64,000 bases of DNA, taken from positions 1 to 64,000 of the forward strand of contig NZ_JACYXL010000014.1 of NCBI RefSeq assembly GCF_014842995.1, given 5' to 3'. This document shows, in pieces, positions 27,355 to 39,645 of this stretch. The position numbers were made by a program, and so were the translations under genes. Under the pieces are notes generated by a model. That model ran no database searches. It was not told where the DNA came from and worked only from the letters and a program-made list of their open reading frames with translations. The stretch comes from Rhodanobacter sp. 7MK24 (GTDB taxonomy: Bacteria; Pseudomonadota; Gammaproteobacteria; Xanthomonadales; Rhodanobacteraceae). The stretch's first letter is position 1. Every line of letters begins with the position of its first letter.

Positions 27355-29502
27355 TCACGCGCGCCGCCGCCACAGGGTCACCTCGGACAAGGTGTGCTGG
27401 AACTTGCGCCGCGTCTCGCGTATCACGAAGGGTACTTCGCGTGGCTCGCCCAGCCGCTCGAAGTGCTGGCCGAGGATCGCGTCCAGCCCGTCCAGCGTGG
27501 TGAAGCTTTCGCCGTCCCTCTTGAAGCCGCCCACCCATTCCGCGCGCGGCGTGTGCTCGGCCAGCCACGTGTAGGGCGAGGCGATCATCAAGATGCCGCC
27601 AGGGTTCAGCCGTTCGTGGATGGCTTCGAGGAATTGCGCCGGGTTGTACAGGCGGTCGATCAGGTTGGCGGCGAGCACGAAGTCGTAGCCGCTGAATTGC
27701 GGCTTGAGGTTGCAGGCGTCGCCCTGAAAGAACTCCACCTTGGCCGCGGTGTCCGCCAGGCCCAGTTCGGCGAGGTTGCGCGACTTGTATTCGACCAGCT
27801 CGCCTTCGTCCTGCAGCAGGTAGCGCAGGCTGTCGCCGCCTGCCAGCGCTACGCCCTGGCCGATGAAGCGCGCGGAGAAATCCACGCCGGTCACGTGGCC
27901 GAAGTGGCGCGCTAGCTCGAAGCTGGCGCGGCCCGAGGCGCAGCCGAGATCGAGTGCTTTGCGCTTCGGCGAGCCGTCGAGCGTACCCAGCGCCAGGTCG
28001 ACCAGTGCCTTGGAGAAATTCGGCACGCCGAAGTAGCTGTCGCCGTAATGGAACTCGGCGTATTCGCTGAGCAGTTTGTCGGTTTCGTAGTGCGAGGCGG
28101 GGGCGGGTTTCATGTTTTTGGACACCACGTAACGGAAGCCTGCGTGCTGGAAGAAATGGCGGCGGAAGGCGTAGCGCGAAGCGGCCTCGGCCTCGTTGCC
28201 GGTGGCGATCCACGAGCCGCCCTTCATCAGGTTGTGACGTCCGTCAAAGGTGGGGGTGGTGAAGTCGTCGTAGATCGGGTGCACCGCGAAACCTTCGAAC
28301 GGATAGATCGGCGTTTCCGTCCATTGCCAGGCATTCCCGGCCACGTCGAAGAACGCGCCCTGCGCGAAGAGGTTCACCGCGCAGGACGAGGCCCAGTGTG
28401 CGAGGTTGAGGTTCGCGCCCGGCGTTTCCCCATGCGGTGCGCCGCGACGGCTTTCGGCGTACAGGCGGTACCACTCGTCTTCGGTGGGCAGGCGCACCGG
28501 CTGGCCGCTATGTGCGGATTTCCAGCGGCAGAACGCCCTGGCTTCGTGGTAGTTCGTTTCCACCGGCCAGTCCCACGGCATGGCCACTTCCTCGGTCATC
28601 AGGCGCAGCTTCCAGCCGTCCGCCGAGCTGCGCCAGAACGTGGGATGGTTGGCCTTGGCGAATTCGCGCCAGCCGTTGCCTTCCTCGTCCCACCAGCCGG
28701 CCTGGGCATAGCCGCCGTCTTCCACGAAGGCGCGGAATTCACCGTTGCTCACGAGGAAGCGGCTGGCCTCGAAGGCGGCCACCTCGGCTTCGTGCCGACC
28801 GTATTCGTTGTCCCAGCCGTAGGTCGCGCTATCGATGGAACGGCCCAGCACGACACTGCCTGCCGGCACTTTCACCAGCGTGTTTTCCGGCGCTGCGCCG
28901 CTCTCCGTGCATGGCCGCCATGCGGGATGCGGCTTCACGTAGGCGAGCTTGTGCTGGCGGACCAGCACCGACGAGGTTTCGAGGTGGATGCGTTCGTGCT
29001 CGATGCCCATCACGATGGTCCACCATGGATGGTCCCAGCCGATGGGCATGGTCAGCGGCGCTTCGTCGATTAGGCGCAGCACCAGCGCGCGCACCTTGTC
29101 GCGGTAGGCCTTCACCTCGGGTACGCCGGGCCAGTCGTAGTGGGTGTCGTCGAGGTCGTCCCAGCTCATCTCGTCCACGCCCACCGCGAACACGGATTCG
29201 AGGTGCGGGTCGATGCGCTGCTCGATCATGCGTGCAAGCAGCAGCTTGTTGACGAAGAAGGTGGCGGTGTGGCCGTAGTAGAAGATCAGCGGGTGGCGCA
29301 GGGTGATCGAAGGTTCGTACCAGGCTGCGTCGACGGCGAGCGTCTCGAACAGCGACTCGTAGCGGTCGAAGGTGCTGGTGAAGTAATCGCGCAGCACCTG
29401 GCGCATGCGGACGGGATCGGCTTCGTGCAGGTTCGGCGTGCGCGGCAGCGGCGCGGTCGCGGCGGAGCGCTGGCTGGGTTCGGCAAGCGTGGAAGCGTTC
29501 AT
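27355..29502 (-). CDS. ovoA: Bifunctional 5-histidylcysteine sulfoxide synthase / mercaptohistidine N-methyltransferase
   Basis: OvoA is an iron(II) sulfoxide synthase that joins cysteine to C5 of histidine, the first step in making the antioxidant ovothiol A. The 715-residue protein has an N-terminal DinB-like domain with the iron-binding HX3HXE motif (HERIHLE, about H169/H173/E175), a formylglycine-generating-enzyme-like domain (about 195-450, VPAGSVVLGRS, KGGSWIATGNE, RYAFRRHFF) and a fused C-terminal SAM methyltransferase (about 480-715, LDLGCASGRASFE). The methyltransferase would catalyse the last, N-methylation step. Length and order match bifunctional OvoA. GAGAGGTCATCGCC precedes the ATG. 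The adjacent C-S lyase may supply the middle step. Confidence 0.93.
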   Translation of the reverse strand: MNASTLAEPSQRSAATAPLPRTPNLHEADPVRMRQVLRDYFTSTFDRYESLFETLAVDAAWYEPSITLRHPLIFYYGHTATFFVNKLLLARMIEQRIDPHLESVFAVGVDEMSWDDLDDTHYDWPGVPEVKAYRDKVRALVLRLIDEAPLTMPIGWDHPWWTIVMGIEHERIHLETSSVLVRQHKLAYVKPHPAWRPCTESGAAPENTLVKVPAGSVVLGRSIDSATYGWDNEYGRHEAEVAAFEASRFLVSNGEFRAFVEDGGYAQAGWWDEEGNGWREFAKANHPTFWRSSADGWKLRLMTEEVAMPWDWPVETNYHEARAFCRWKSAHSGQPVRLPTEDEWYRLYAESRRGAPHGETPGANLNLAHWASSCAVNLFAQGAFFDVAGNAWQWTETPIYPFEGFAVHPIYDDFTTPTFDGRHNLMKGGSWIATGNEAEAASRYAFRRHFFQHAGFRYVVSKNMKPAPASHYETDKLLSEYAEFHYGDSYFGVPNFSKALVDLALGTLDGSPKRKALDLGCASGRASFELARHFGHVTGVDFSARFIGQGVALAGGDSLRYLLQDEGELVEYKSRNLAELGLADTAAKVEFFQGDACNLKPQFSGYDFVLAANLIDRLYNPAQFLEAIHERLNPGGILMIASPYTWLAEHTPRAEWVGGFKRDGESFTTLDGLDAILGQHFERLGEPREVPFVIRETRRKFQHTLSEVTLWRRRA

Positions 29503-29654
29503 GGCGATGACCTCTCGATCCCGGGGAATGGATGGGTGTCAGGCGCAACAGGATCTGCATTCTGGCACGCGGCAGGGCATGGGATCCCGTCGTGCATCCA
29601 TCCGGCTCAACGGAAATACATGTGGTGGCTCGCCGGCGACTCAAGCCTTGACGA

Positions 29655-29682
29655 TAAAAAAGCCCCGCACATGGCGGGGCTT
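29655..29682 (-). terminator. Intrinsic terminator of gcvP
   Basis: The stem AAGCCCCGC / GCGGGGCTT has a five-base loop and is followed on the minus strand by six T. It lies about 50 bases after the gcvP stop. Confidence 0.8.
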
Positions 29683-29695
29683 GGAAAGTCGAAAG

Positions 29696-29721
29696 CCCCT
29701 CTCTCGCAAGCGGGAGAGGGG
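29696..29721. repeat. Short GC hairpin of the CCCTCTC/GAGAGGG type
   Basis: CCCCTCTC and GAGAGGGG pair around TCGCAAGCGG. The type resembles the larger repeats in the pst operon (38723 and 41490). It sits between the gcvP stop and the terminator. Confidence 0.5.
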
Positions 29722-29731
29722 AGCAGGGCGC

Positions 29732-32653
<2,922 letters not shown>

Positions 32654-32695
32654 GAAGGGCGTCCGAAGTCTGCGTGCATGCCGCACGCGGGCGCC

Positions 32696-32870
32696 CCTCT
32701 GTCCTTTTGCCTGAGAGTTTGGAGGCGTGAGCCTCGTGCCCCTTCGGCGGCGGATCGAACCGCTCTCTCCAGAGTGCTGTTGCGCAGGATGGTATGGGGC
32801 CTGAGCGATTACGGGCGTTGCGCCTTCGGCAGCGGTGCGCTCTCGTGGAGCGGCCGCTTCTCCCACCATG
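32696..32870 (-). promoter_or_regulatory. Tandem glycine riboswitch upstream of gcvP
   Basis: Two glycine aptamers lie head to tail in the gcvP leader on the minus strand. The promoter-proximal aptamer (about 32782-32870) shows GGGAGA, GCCGAAGGCGCAA and CTCAGGC. The second (about 32696-32775) shows GGAGAG, CCGCCGAAGGGGCA and CTCAGGCAAAAGGACAGAG, which is near consensus. The start codon lies about 43 bases after the second aptamer, with no clear intrinsic terminator between them, so control may be translational. Family knowledge: glycine binding usually activates gcv expression. Confidence 0.9.
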
Positions 32871-32883
32871 CGTTTCGCCGGCA

Positions 32884-32889
32884 ATTATA
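32884..32889 (-). promoter_or_regulatory. -10 element of the gcvP riboswitch transcript
   Basis: A perfect TATAAT (in CTGTATAATTGCC) on the minus strand lies about 14 bases before the first aptamer, placing the transcript start near 32877. No good -35 box is visible. The same 60 bp also precede the divergent VOC gene. Confidence 0.55.
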
Positions 32890-32945
32890 CAGGGGAGGGC
32901 CAAGCGTAGCGCTATGCTCCGGGTTCTCCATTTCCCGGAGCCGCC

Positions 32946-33356
32946 ATGATCCGCATTGGCGAAATCGACCATGTCGTGCTGCGCGCCATCGACGTCGAGG
33001 CGATGCGGCATTTCTATTGCGATGTCCTGGGTTGCCGCGAAGAGCGCCGGCAGGACGAGATCGGCCTGCTGCAGCTGCGTGCCGGTGCGTCGTTGATCGA
33101 CCTGGTCGGGGTGGAGGGCAAGCTGGGTCGCCATGGCGGCGCGGCGCCGGGCAGGGAGGGCCACAACATGGATCACCTTTGCCTGCGCGTTGAGAAGTAC
33201 GACGAAGCGGCGATCCTCGCGCATCTCGAGGCGCATGGCGTACGTATCGGCGAGCTGGGTATGCGCTACGGCGCGCGTGGCGAAGGGCCTTCGATCTATT
33301 GCTACGACCCGCAGGGGAACATGATCGAGCTCAAGGGGCCGGCATCGGATATCTAG
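32946..33356 (+). CDS. VOC-superfamily (glyoxalase/dioxygenase-like) protein
   Basis: The 136-residue protein has the vicinal-oxygen-chelate fold pattern: an N-terminal IDHVVLRAIDVEAMRHFYCDVLG, a central HNMDHLCLRVE and a C-terminal GPSIYCYDPQGNMIELKG. Histidine and glutamate positions (H9, H76 region, E near the end) fit a metal site. It resembles small VOC proteins annotated as virulence or glyoxalase-like, with no assignable substrate. CGGAGCCGCC precedes the ATG. It is divergent from the gcvP riboswitch, and its stop overlaps the convergent HAD gene stop by a few bases. Confidence 0.88.
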   Translation: MIRIGEIDHVVLRAIDVEAMRHFYCDVLGCREERRQDEIGLLQLRAGASLIDLVGVEGKLGRHGGAAPGREGHNMDHLCLRVEKYDEAAILAHLEAHGVRIGELGMRYGARGEGPSIYCYDPQGNMIELKGPASDI

Positions 33357-33970
33357 CCGGCCGTGGCACCCAGTGCCGCAGCCAGGTCGCCGCAATCGAC
33401 GAAATGCCAGTCGGCCAGATCAGGCCATTGGTTCAGCGGCAGGTTCACCAGCACGGCCTGTGCGCCGGCAGCGCGGGCACAAGCCAGGTCGTAGGCATAG
33501 TCGCCAACCATGGTCAGCAGGGCAGGATCGATTGCCCAATGTTCGGCCAGGCGGTGCAGCCCGGCGGGGTCGGGCTTCGGTGGCGCGTCTTCGCGGCCCA
33601 GCACGTCGGCCGGGTCGAAGCAGTCGGCCAGGCCGATCGCTTCCAGCGAAAGCAGGGCCAGTTCGCGCAGGTTGCGGGTGAGGATGCCGAGCCGGCAGCC
33701 GCGCGCCGCGAGCGAGCGGACCAGTGCGATCGCGCCCATGGCAGGGCGCGAAGCCAGCGCAAGCCCGCGCTCGTGCTCAAGCAGCCACACGCGCTTCGCA
33801 TCGGCTTCGTACGCAGGCAGCGCGGCGATGTGAGCAAGGATGTCTTCGTGGTCGCGAACGCCCAGAGCCTGGCGGATCGCGGCGAAGTCGTGCACGGCGA
33901 CGGTCAGCGTGCCATCGAGATCGAAAACCCAATGGCGCCGGGAGGCAAGGACATGCGGCGAGGACGTCAT
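33353..33970 (-). CDS. HAD-superfamily hydrolase (phosphatase-like)
   Basis: The 205-residue protein has HAD motif I (WVFDLDGTLT, nucleophilic Asp), motif II (ILTRN), a conserved Lys in PPKPDP and motif III/IV (MVGDYAYDL). A small helical cap lies between motifs I and II, as in phosphoglycolate phosphatase-like enzymes. The substrate cannot be told. The start MTSSPHVL is chosen because longer frames read into the tRNA terminator at 34005-34040. Its stop overlaps the VOC gene stop on the other strand. Confidence 0.88.
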   Translation of the reverse strand: MTSSPHVLASRRHWVFDLDGTLTVAVHDFAAIRQALGVRDHEDILAHIAALPAYEADAKRVWLLEHERGLALASRPAMGAIALVRSLAARGCRLGILTRNLRELALLSLEAIGLADCFDPADVLGREDAPPKPDPAGLHRLAEHWAIDPALLTMVGDYAYDLACARAAGAQAVLVNLPLNQWPDLADWHFVDCGDLAAALGATAG

Positions 33971-34004
33971 CGGCAGCTCACCCATTGCGGCGCGTGCGAA
34001 TCGC

Positions 34005-34040
34005 AAAAACGACGAAGCCCGCATCGCTGCGGGCTTCGTC
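34005..34040 (-). terminator. Terminator of the tRNA-Leu transcript
   Basis: A 13-bp stem (GACGAAGCCCGCA / TGCGGGCTTCGTC) is followed on the minus strand by GTTTTTG. It lies 7 bases beyond the tRNA 3' end. Confidence 0.85.
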
Positions 34041-34046
34041 TACAAT

Positions 34047-34131
<85 letters not shown>

Positions 34132-34169
34132 AGGTGTCGCGCGTGCCTTTCGGGCTGCGTGAGCCGCGT

Positions 34170-34198
34170 AGATTAGGCATCTGCCCAGCTCCTGTCAA
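34170..34198 (-). promoter_or_regulatory. Sigma-70 promoter of tRNA-Leu
   Basis: On the minus strand a perfect TTGACA (34193-34198) is separated by 17 bases from TAATCT (34170-34175). A GC-rich discriminator follows, as at stringently controlled stable-RNA promoters. Transcription would begin about 30 bases before the tRNA. Confidence 0.8.
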
Positions 34199-34267
34199 CA
34201 CTTTGTTGACGCTTTCCATTTTTCGGTTGTGCCGCTCGTGGCGCAGCCATCCATACAAGGTAATTTC

Positions 34268-36838
34268 GTGACCAAGAAGAACAACAAGAACATGCAAGAC
34301 AAGCGCGCGAGCGCGAAACCGCCGGCCGGCAAGCGCAAGGGCGCCACGCGCGACCCGCAGGCCGAGCGCGAGGCGCAGCGCTACGAGCGCCCCATTCCCA
34401 GCCGCGAGGCCATCCTCGCCCTGCTGGAGGAGCGCGGCGAACTGCTCACCGAGGCGCGCATCGCCGAGGTGCTGGCGCTGCACGAATCCGACGACCTGTT
34501 CGCACTGCACAAGCGCCTCGGCGCGATGGTGCGCGATGGCCAGTTGCTGCTGGGGCGCCGCGGCGGCTATGCGCCGGCGAAGAAGCTCGACCTGATTCCC
34601 GGCGTGGTGCTGGCCAATGCCGAGGGTTACGGCTTTCTGCGCCCCGACGAGGGCGGCGATGACCTTTACCTCTCGCCGCAGCAGATGCGCGGCGTACTGC
34701 ACGGCGACCGCGTGCTGGCCAGCGTGGTCGGCGTGGATCGGCGCGGACGTCGCCAGGGCGCGATTGCCGAAGTGCTGCAGCGGCGTTCGCCGCGGCTGGT
34801 GGGCCGCGTGGTGGTGGAGAACGGCGTGACCCTGGTGGCGCCGGACGACCGCCGCCTGCACCAGGACGTGATGATCCCGCCCGGCGAGACGCAGGGCGCG
34901 CGCGCCGGCCAGATCGTGGTGGCCGAAATCACCGATCCGCCCACGCCGCATCGCGGCCCGTTGGGCGTGATTCGCACCGTGCTGGGCGAACGCCTGCAAC
35001 CTTCGCTGCTGATCGAGATGGCCATCGCCAGCCACGACCTGCCGCATGAGTGGCCGGCCGAGGTATTGCGCGATGCAGCCGAGGTGGAGCCCGAAGTCAC
35101 CGCCGCCGAGCGCGAAGGCCGTGTCGACCTGCGCAAGCTGCCGCTGGTGACCATCGACGGTGCCGATGCGCGCGACTTCGACGATGCCGTATACGCCGAA
35201 CCCAAGCGTGGCGGCGGCTGGCGTCTGGTCGTCGCCATCGCCGACGTGTCGCATTACGTACCGGTGGGTGCTGCGCTGGATCGCGAGGCGTACGAGCGCA
35301 GCACCTCCACCTATTTCCCCGGCTTCGTGGTGCCCATGCTGCCGGAGACGCTGTCCAACGGCATCTGCTCGCTCAATCCCAAGGTGGAGCGGCTGTGCAT
35401 GGTCTGCGACATGGTCGTCGAAGCCGACGGCGAAGTAGCGAAGTCGAAGTTCTATCCGGCGGTGATGCGTTCGCACGCGCGGCTCACCTACGACCAGGTG
35501 TGGCAGGCCGTGGGTCTGCGCGAGCCCGGCGCCCTCGACGCGGTGTCCGACGTGCTGCCGCAGCTGGAAAACCTGCATGTGCTGTACAAGGCGATGGCCG
35601 CCCAACGCAAGCAGCGCGGCGCCATCGACTTCGAGACTCCGGAAGTGAAGTTCCGCCTCGACCAGCGCGGCGAGGTGGAGTCGGCCGGCGCCACCGAGCG
35701 CAACGACGCGCACAAGCTGATCGAGGAATGCATGATCGCCGCCAACGTGCAGGCGGCGCTGTTCCTGGAAAAGAAGAAGATCCCCGCACTGTTCCGTGCC
35801 CACGAGCCGCCGCCGGCGGAGAAGTACGAAGACCTGCAGCAGTTCCTGCGCGAGTTCAAGCTGCGCATGCCGCCCGTGGAAGAGGTGACGCCGGCCGATT
35901 TCGCCGATGTGCTGCGCCTGGTGGCCGAGCGCCCCGAGCGCGAGCTGATCCAGAGCGTCCTGCTGCGCGCGCAAAGCATGGCGGCCTACCAGCCCGACAA
36001 CCGCGGCCACTTCGGCCTGGCGCTTTCGGCCTACGCGCATTTCACCTCGCCGATCCGCCGTTACCCGGACCTGCTGGTGCATCGTGCGATCCGCTACGCC
36101 CTCACCGGCGGCAAACCGGCCGGCTACGAATACACGCCCGCGCAGATGGCCACGATGGCGGTGCATTGCTCGCAGCGCGAGCGCCGTGCCGAGGAAGCCG
36201 AGCGCGACGTGGACGAACGCTACAAGTGCGCATGGATGGCCAAGCACGTGGGCGAGGAGTTCGCGGGCGTGGTCACTGGCGTTACCTCGTTCGGCCTGTT
36301 CGTGGAACTGGACGAATCCAAGGTGTCCGGCCTCGTCCACATCAGTCAGCTCAGCAACGATTACTACCACTTCGACCCGCAGCGCCACATGCTGAAGGGC
36401 GAACGCAGCGGCGCGCAGTACCGGCTGGGTGATCACGTGCGGGTGCAGGTGCTGCGCGCCAGCCTGGAAGACCGCAAGATCGACTTCCGGCTGGCCGCAC
36501 CGCGCGCTTCCGTCACGCCGCCCACGCGCGTGGCGCGGGCCTACGATTATGCTGCGTCGGGCGAGCGCTATTCGCTGCCCGGCAGCAAGGCGCCGGGCAT
36601 GGTCGGCAAAGCGGCGCAGGCGATTGGCCGCATGTTCGGCCGGCGCGAGCAACCGGTGTCCCCCACCGTGCCGCCGCCGCGCGATAATCCGCCGCCCGCT
36701 GCCGCGCGTTCGCGCAAGCCGGCAGGGCAGGTTGCCGCGGCGAAGGCCGACGGCAAGCCGCACAAGAGCACACAGAAAGCGCCGCGTGCCACGAAGAAAT
36801 CGGCCGCGCGGCCACCGAAACCGAAAGGCAGGAAATGA
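34268..36838 (+). CDS. rnr: Ribonuclease R
   Basis: RNase R is a 3'-5' hydrolytic exoribonuclease that degrades structured RNA. The 856-residue enzyme starts at a GTG (MTKKNNKNMQDK) after AAGGTAATTTC. It has an N-terminal helix-turn-helix region (REAILALLEERGELL), cold-shock domains, and the RNB catalytic domain with the acidic motif TIDGADARDFDDAVYAE (the metal-binding aspartates) and HFTSPIRRYPDLLVHR. A C-terminal S1 domain (EFAGVVTGVTSFGLFVELDE) and a long Lys/Arg/Ala/Pro-rich tail complete it. The stop overlaps rlmB (ATGA). It is divergent from tRNA-Leu. Confidence 0.97.
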   Translation: MTKKNNKNMQDKRASAKPPAGKRKGATRDPQAEREAQRYERPIPSREAILALLEERGELLTEARIAEVLALHESDDLFALHKRLGAMVRDGQLLLGRRGGYAPAKKLDLIPGVVLANAEGYGFLRPDEGGDDLYLSPQQMRGVLHGDRVLASVVGVDRRGRRQGAIAEVLQRRSPRLVGRVVVENGVTLVAPDDRRLHQDVMIPPGETQGARAGQIVVAEITDPPTPHRGPLGVIRTVLGERLQPSLLIEMAIASHDLPHEWPAEVLRDAAEVEPEVTAAEREGRVDLRKLPLVTIDGADARDFDDAVYAEPKRGGGWRLVVAIADVSHYVPVGAALDREAYERSTSTYFPGFVVPMLPETLSNGICSLNPKVERLCMVCDMVVEADGEVAKSKFYPAVMRSHARLTYDQVWQAVGLREPGALDAVSDVLPQLENLHVLYKAMAAQRKQRGAIDFETPEVKFRLDQRGEVESAGATERNDAHKLIEECMIAANVQAALFLEKKKIPALFRAHEPPPAEKYEDLQQFLREFKLRMPPVEEVTPADFADVLRLVAERPERELIQSVLLRAQSMAAYQPDNRGHFGLALSAYAHFTSPIRRYPDLLVHRAIRYALTGGKPAGYEYTPAQMATMAVHCSQRERRAEEAERDVDERYKCAWMAKHVGEEFAGVVTGVTSFGLFVELDESKVSGLVHISQLSNDYYHFDPQRHMLKGERSGAQYRLGDHVRVQVLRASLEDRKIDFRLAAPRASVTPPTRVARAYDYAASGERYSLPGSKAPGMVGKAAQAIGRMFGRREQPVSPTVPPPRDNPPPAAARSRKPAGQVAAAKADGKPHKSTQKAPRATKKSAARPPKPKGRK

Positions 36839-37581
36839 ACGAACACTGGATCGTCGGCATCAACCCGGTCGATGGCGCACTGAACAACGATGCCGCGCGC
36901 GTGTGCGAGCTGCTGGTCGAAAACGGCCAGCGCAACCCGCGCGTGCACGAACTGGCCGAACGCGCCAAGGCACTGAAGATCCCGGTGCATCATCGCCCGC
37001 GCGAGCAGCTCGACAAGCTTGCCGGCGAAGCGCGCCACCAGGGCGTGGCGGCGTTGTACGAAGCGCCCGCGATGGCGACGGAAGGCGACCTGCCGGAATT
37101 GCTGGAGCAGGCGGGTGGCTCGGCGCTGGTGCTGGTGCTGGACGGCGTCACCGATCCGCATAATCTCGGCGCCTGTCTGCGCAGTGCGGCGGCGGCCAAT
37201 GTCACCGCCGTGATCGTGCCGAAGGATCGCGCCGTGGGCCTCACGCCGGTGGTGCGTCGCGCCTCGGCGGGCGGCGCGGATCGCGTGCCGTTGATCGCGG
37301 TGACCAACCTCGCGCGCACGCTGCGCGTGCTCAAGGATGCCGGCGTGTGGATCACTGGACTGGCTGGCGATACTGACCAGTCGATCTACAGCATCGACCT
37401 CAAGGGGCCGGTGGCGCTGGTGATGGGCAGCGAAGGCGAAGGCCTGCGCCGGCTCACGCGCGAAACCTGCGATTTCACGGCGAAGATCCCGATGCCGGGC
37501 GCGATGGAAAGCCTCAACGTTTCCGTGGCGACCGGCGTCGTATTGTTCGAAGCCCTGCGGCAGCGGAGCGCACAGCGATGA
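36835..37581 (+). CDS. rlmB: 23S rRNA (guanosine-2'-O-)-methyltransferase RlmB
   Basis: RlmB methylates the 2'-O of G2251 in the peptidyl-transferase loop of 23S rRNA. The 248-residue SpoU-family protein has an N-terminal substrate-binding domain (HWIVGINPVDGAL) and the knotted SAM-binding motifs LDGVTDPHNLGACLRSA, VMGSEGEGLRRL and IPMPGAMESLNVSVA. Its start overlaps the rnr stop and its stop overlaps the next gene's ATG, both as ATGA, so three genes are translationally coupled. rnr-rlmB linkage is common in gammaproteobacteria. Confidence 0.97.
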   Translation: MNEHWIVGINPVDGALNNDAARVCELLVENGQRNPRVHELAERAKALKIPVHHRPREQLDKLAGEARHQGVAALYEAPAMATEGDLPELLEQAGGSALVLVLDGVTDPHNLGACLRSAAAANVTAVIVPKDRAVGLTPVVRRASAGGADRVPLIAVTNLARTLRVLKDAGVWITGLAGDTDQSIYSIDLKGPVALVMGSEGEGLRRLTRETCDFTAKIPMPGAMESLNVSVATGVVLFEALRQRSAQR

Positions 37582-37838
37582 CCTTCCACTGGTACGACTG
37601 GGCCGGCTACCTCGGCGTGCTGCTGGTGCTGCTGGCGTACTTCCTGCTGCAGGCCCGCAAGCTGCACGGCAACAAGCTGGGCTACCAGCTCATGAATATC
37701 TTCGGTGCGTTCGGCGTGCTGCTGTCGCTGACGTTCGGCAGCTTCAACTGGTCGGCGTTCCTGCTCGAGGTGGCATGGATCGCCATTGGCATCTACGGCA
37801 TTGCGCGTGGGGTGAAGCTGAGGCGCCTCGAGCGCTGA
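37578..37838 (+). CDS. Small integral membrane protein (CBU_0592-like)
   Basis: The 86-residue protein has three hydrophobic segments (WAGYLGVLLVLLAYFLLQ, FGAFGVLLSLTF, SAFLLEVAWIAIGIYGIA) and a short basic C-terminus. The pattern YLGVLLVLLAYFLLQ...YQLMNIFGA is typical of the CBU_0592 family of small membrane proteins, whose function is unknown. It is translationally coupled to rlmB (ATGA overlap), which supports a real gene. Confidence 0.8.
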   Translation: MTFHWYDWAGYLGVLLVLLAYFLLQARKLHGNKLGYQLMNIFGAFGVLLSLTFGSFNWSAFLLEVAWIAIGIYGIARGVKLRRLER

Positions 37839-37859
37839 AATGCGTCGCACGCATTGCCT

Positions 37860-37944
37860 GTCATGCCGGCGCAGGCCGGTATCCAGCAGCGATCAGTTTG
37901 TACGAGCTGCACAATCGCTGGATGCCGGCCCGCGCCCGCATGAC
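37860..37944. repeat. Interspersed palindromic repeat, family A copy 2
   Basis: It starts GTCATGCCGGCGCAGGCCGG, has ATCCAGCAGCGAT answered by ATCGCTGGAT, and ends with CGCATGAC, giving an 85-bp imperfect inverted repeat. It lies between two convergent genes. Confidence 0.7.
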
Positions 37945-37972
37945 GATTCCGGTATCGGCTGTGGAACCTGCC

Positions 37973-38704
37973 TCAGTCCCCGCGATCGCCCAGCTTCGGC
38001 ATTTCCGGGTTCGCCGTGAGGTCGCGCTTGTTGCGCTGGGCGGTGAGCGGCTCGCCGGTGACCTGGTACCACACGTTCTCGGCGATATTGGTGGCGTGGT
38101 CGCCGATGCGCTCGATGTTCTTGGCCATGAACAGCAGATGCGTGCACGGCGTGATGTTGCGCGGATCTTCCATCATGTACGTGAGCAACTGGCGGAAGTA
38201 GCCGGTATAGGCGTCATCCAGCTCCACGTCGTCCTTCCACACCTGGTAGGCACGCTCGGCGTCGCGGTCGCGGTGGGCGCGCAGCACTTCGCGCACTTCG
38301 GCGGCGGCCAGTTCGGCGAGGTGGGCCAGGCCGCTGGTGGGGTTGATCGGGGCGGCCATCGACAGCGGGATGGAGCGCTTGGCCACGTTCGCGGCGTAGT
38401 CGCCGATGCGCTCGATGTCGGCGGCGATGCGCAGCGCGGCGAACACGTTGCGCAGGTCGCCTGCCATCGGTGCGCGCAGCGCCAGCAGGCGTACCACGTC
38501 GTGGCTGATTTCCTGTTCGAGCTGGTCGATGGCGTCGTCGTTGCCCACCACGTGCTGGGCGGCGCGTTCGTCGCGGCGTTCCACCACGTCGATCGCCGCT
38601 TCCAGCTGGCTCACCGCCAGCTCGCCCATGCGCACCAGCTCGCCGGTGAGGCGCGCCAGCTCGTCGTCGTAGCTCTTGATGATGTGTTCTTTGCCAGTGC
38701 TCAT
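37973..38704 (-). CDS. phoU: Phosphate transport system regulator PhoU
   Basis: PhoU links the Pst transporter to the PhoR/PhoB system and represses the Pho regulon when phosphate is ample. The 243-residue all-helical protein has two PhoU repeats, each with the metal-binding-type motif (ADIERIGDYAANVAK and KNIERIGDHATNIAE). The start MSTGKEHIIKSYDDEL is preferred to a longer frame reading through the upstream repeat; GAGGCACACC precedes it. It is the last gene of the pst operon, separated from pstB by a 98-bp palindromic repeat. Confidence 0.97.
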   Translation of the reverse strand: MSTGKEHIIKSYDDELARLTGELVRMGELAVSQLEAAIDVVERRDERAAQHVVGNDDAIDQLEQEISHDVVRLLALRAPMAGDLRNVFAALRIAADIERIGDYAANVAKRSIPLSMAAPINPTSGLAHLAELAAAEVREVLRAHRDRDAERAYQVWKDDVELDDAYTGYFRQLLTYMMEDPRNITPCTHLLFMAKNIERIGDHATNIAENVWYQVTGEPLTAQRNKRDLTANPEMPKLGDRGD

Positions 38705-38722
38705 GGTGTGCCTCGTGGTTGT

Positions 38723-38820
38723 TCCCTTCTCCCTCCGGGAGAAGGTGCCCGAAGGGCGGATGAGGTTCGGGCGGAGTGCTGTGCCAAGGGTTCCCGAACC
38801 CTCTCCCGGAGGGAGAGGGC
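38723..38820. repeat. Palindromic repeat, family B copy 1 (pstB-phoU gap)
   Basis: It contains CCTTCTCCC-TCC-GGGAGAAGG, then CCCGAAGGGCGGATGAGG, and a second hairpin CCCTCTCCC/GGGAGAGGG. The repeat type is common in GC-rich proteobacteria. Within the operon transcript it could slow 3' decay of the pst genes relative to phoU. Confidence 0.7.
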
Positions 38821-38829
38821 TTCGATGGA

Positions 38830-39637
<808 letters not shown>

Positions 39638-39645
<8 letters not shown>

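Noticed and set aside
34268-37838. rnr-rlmB block as an unusual system
   Set aside because: Gene order and four-base overlaps are ordinary for gammaproteobacteria; only the coupling to the small membrane protein is slightly notable.
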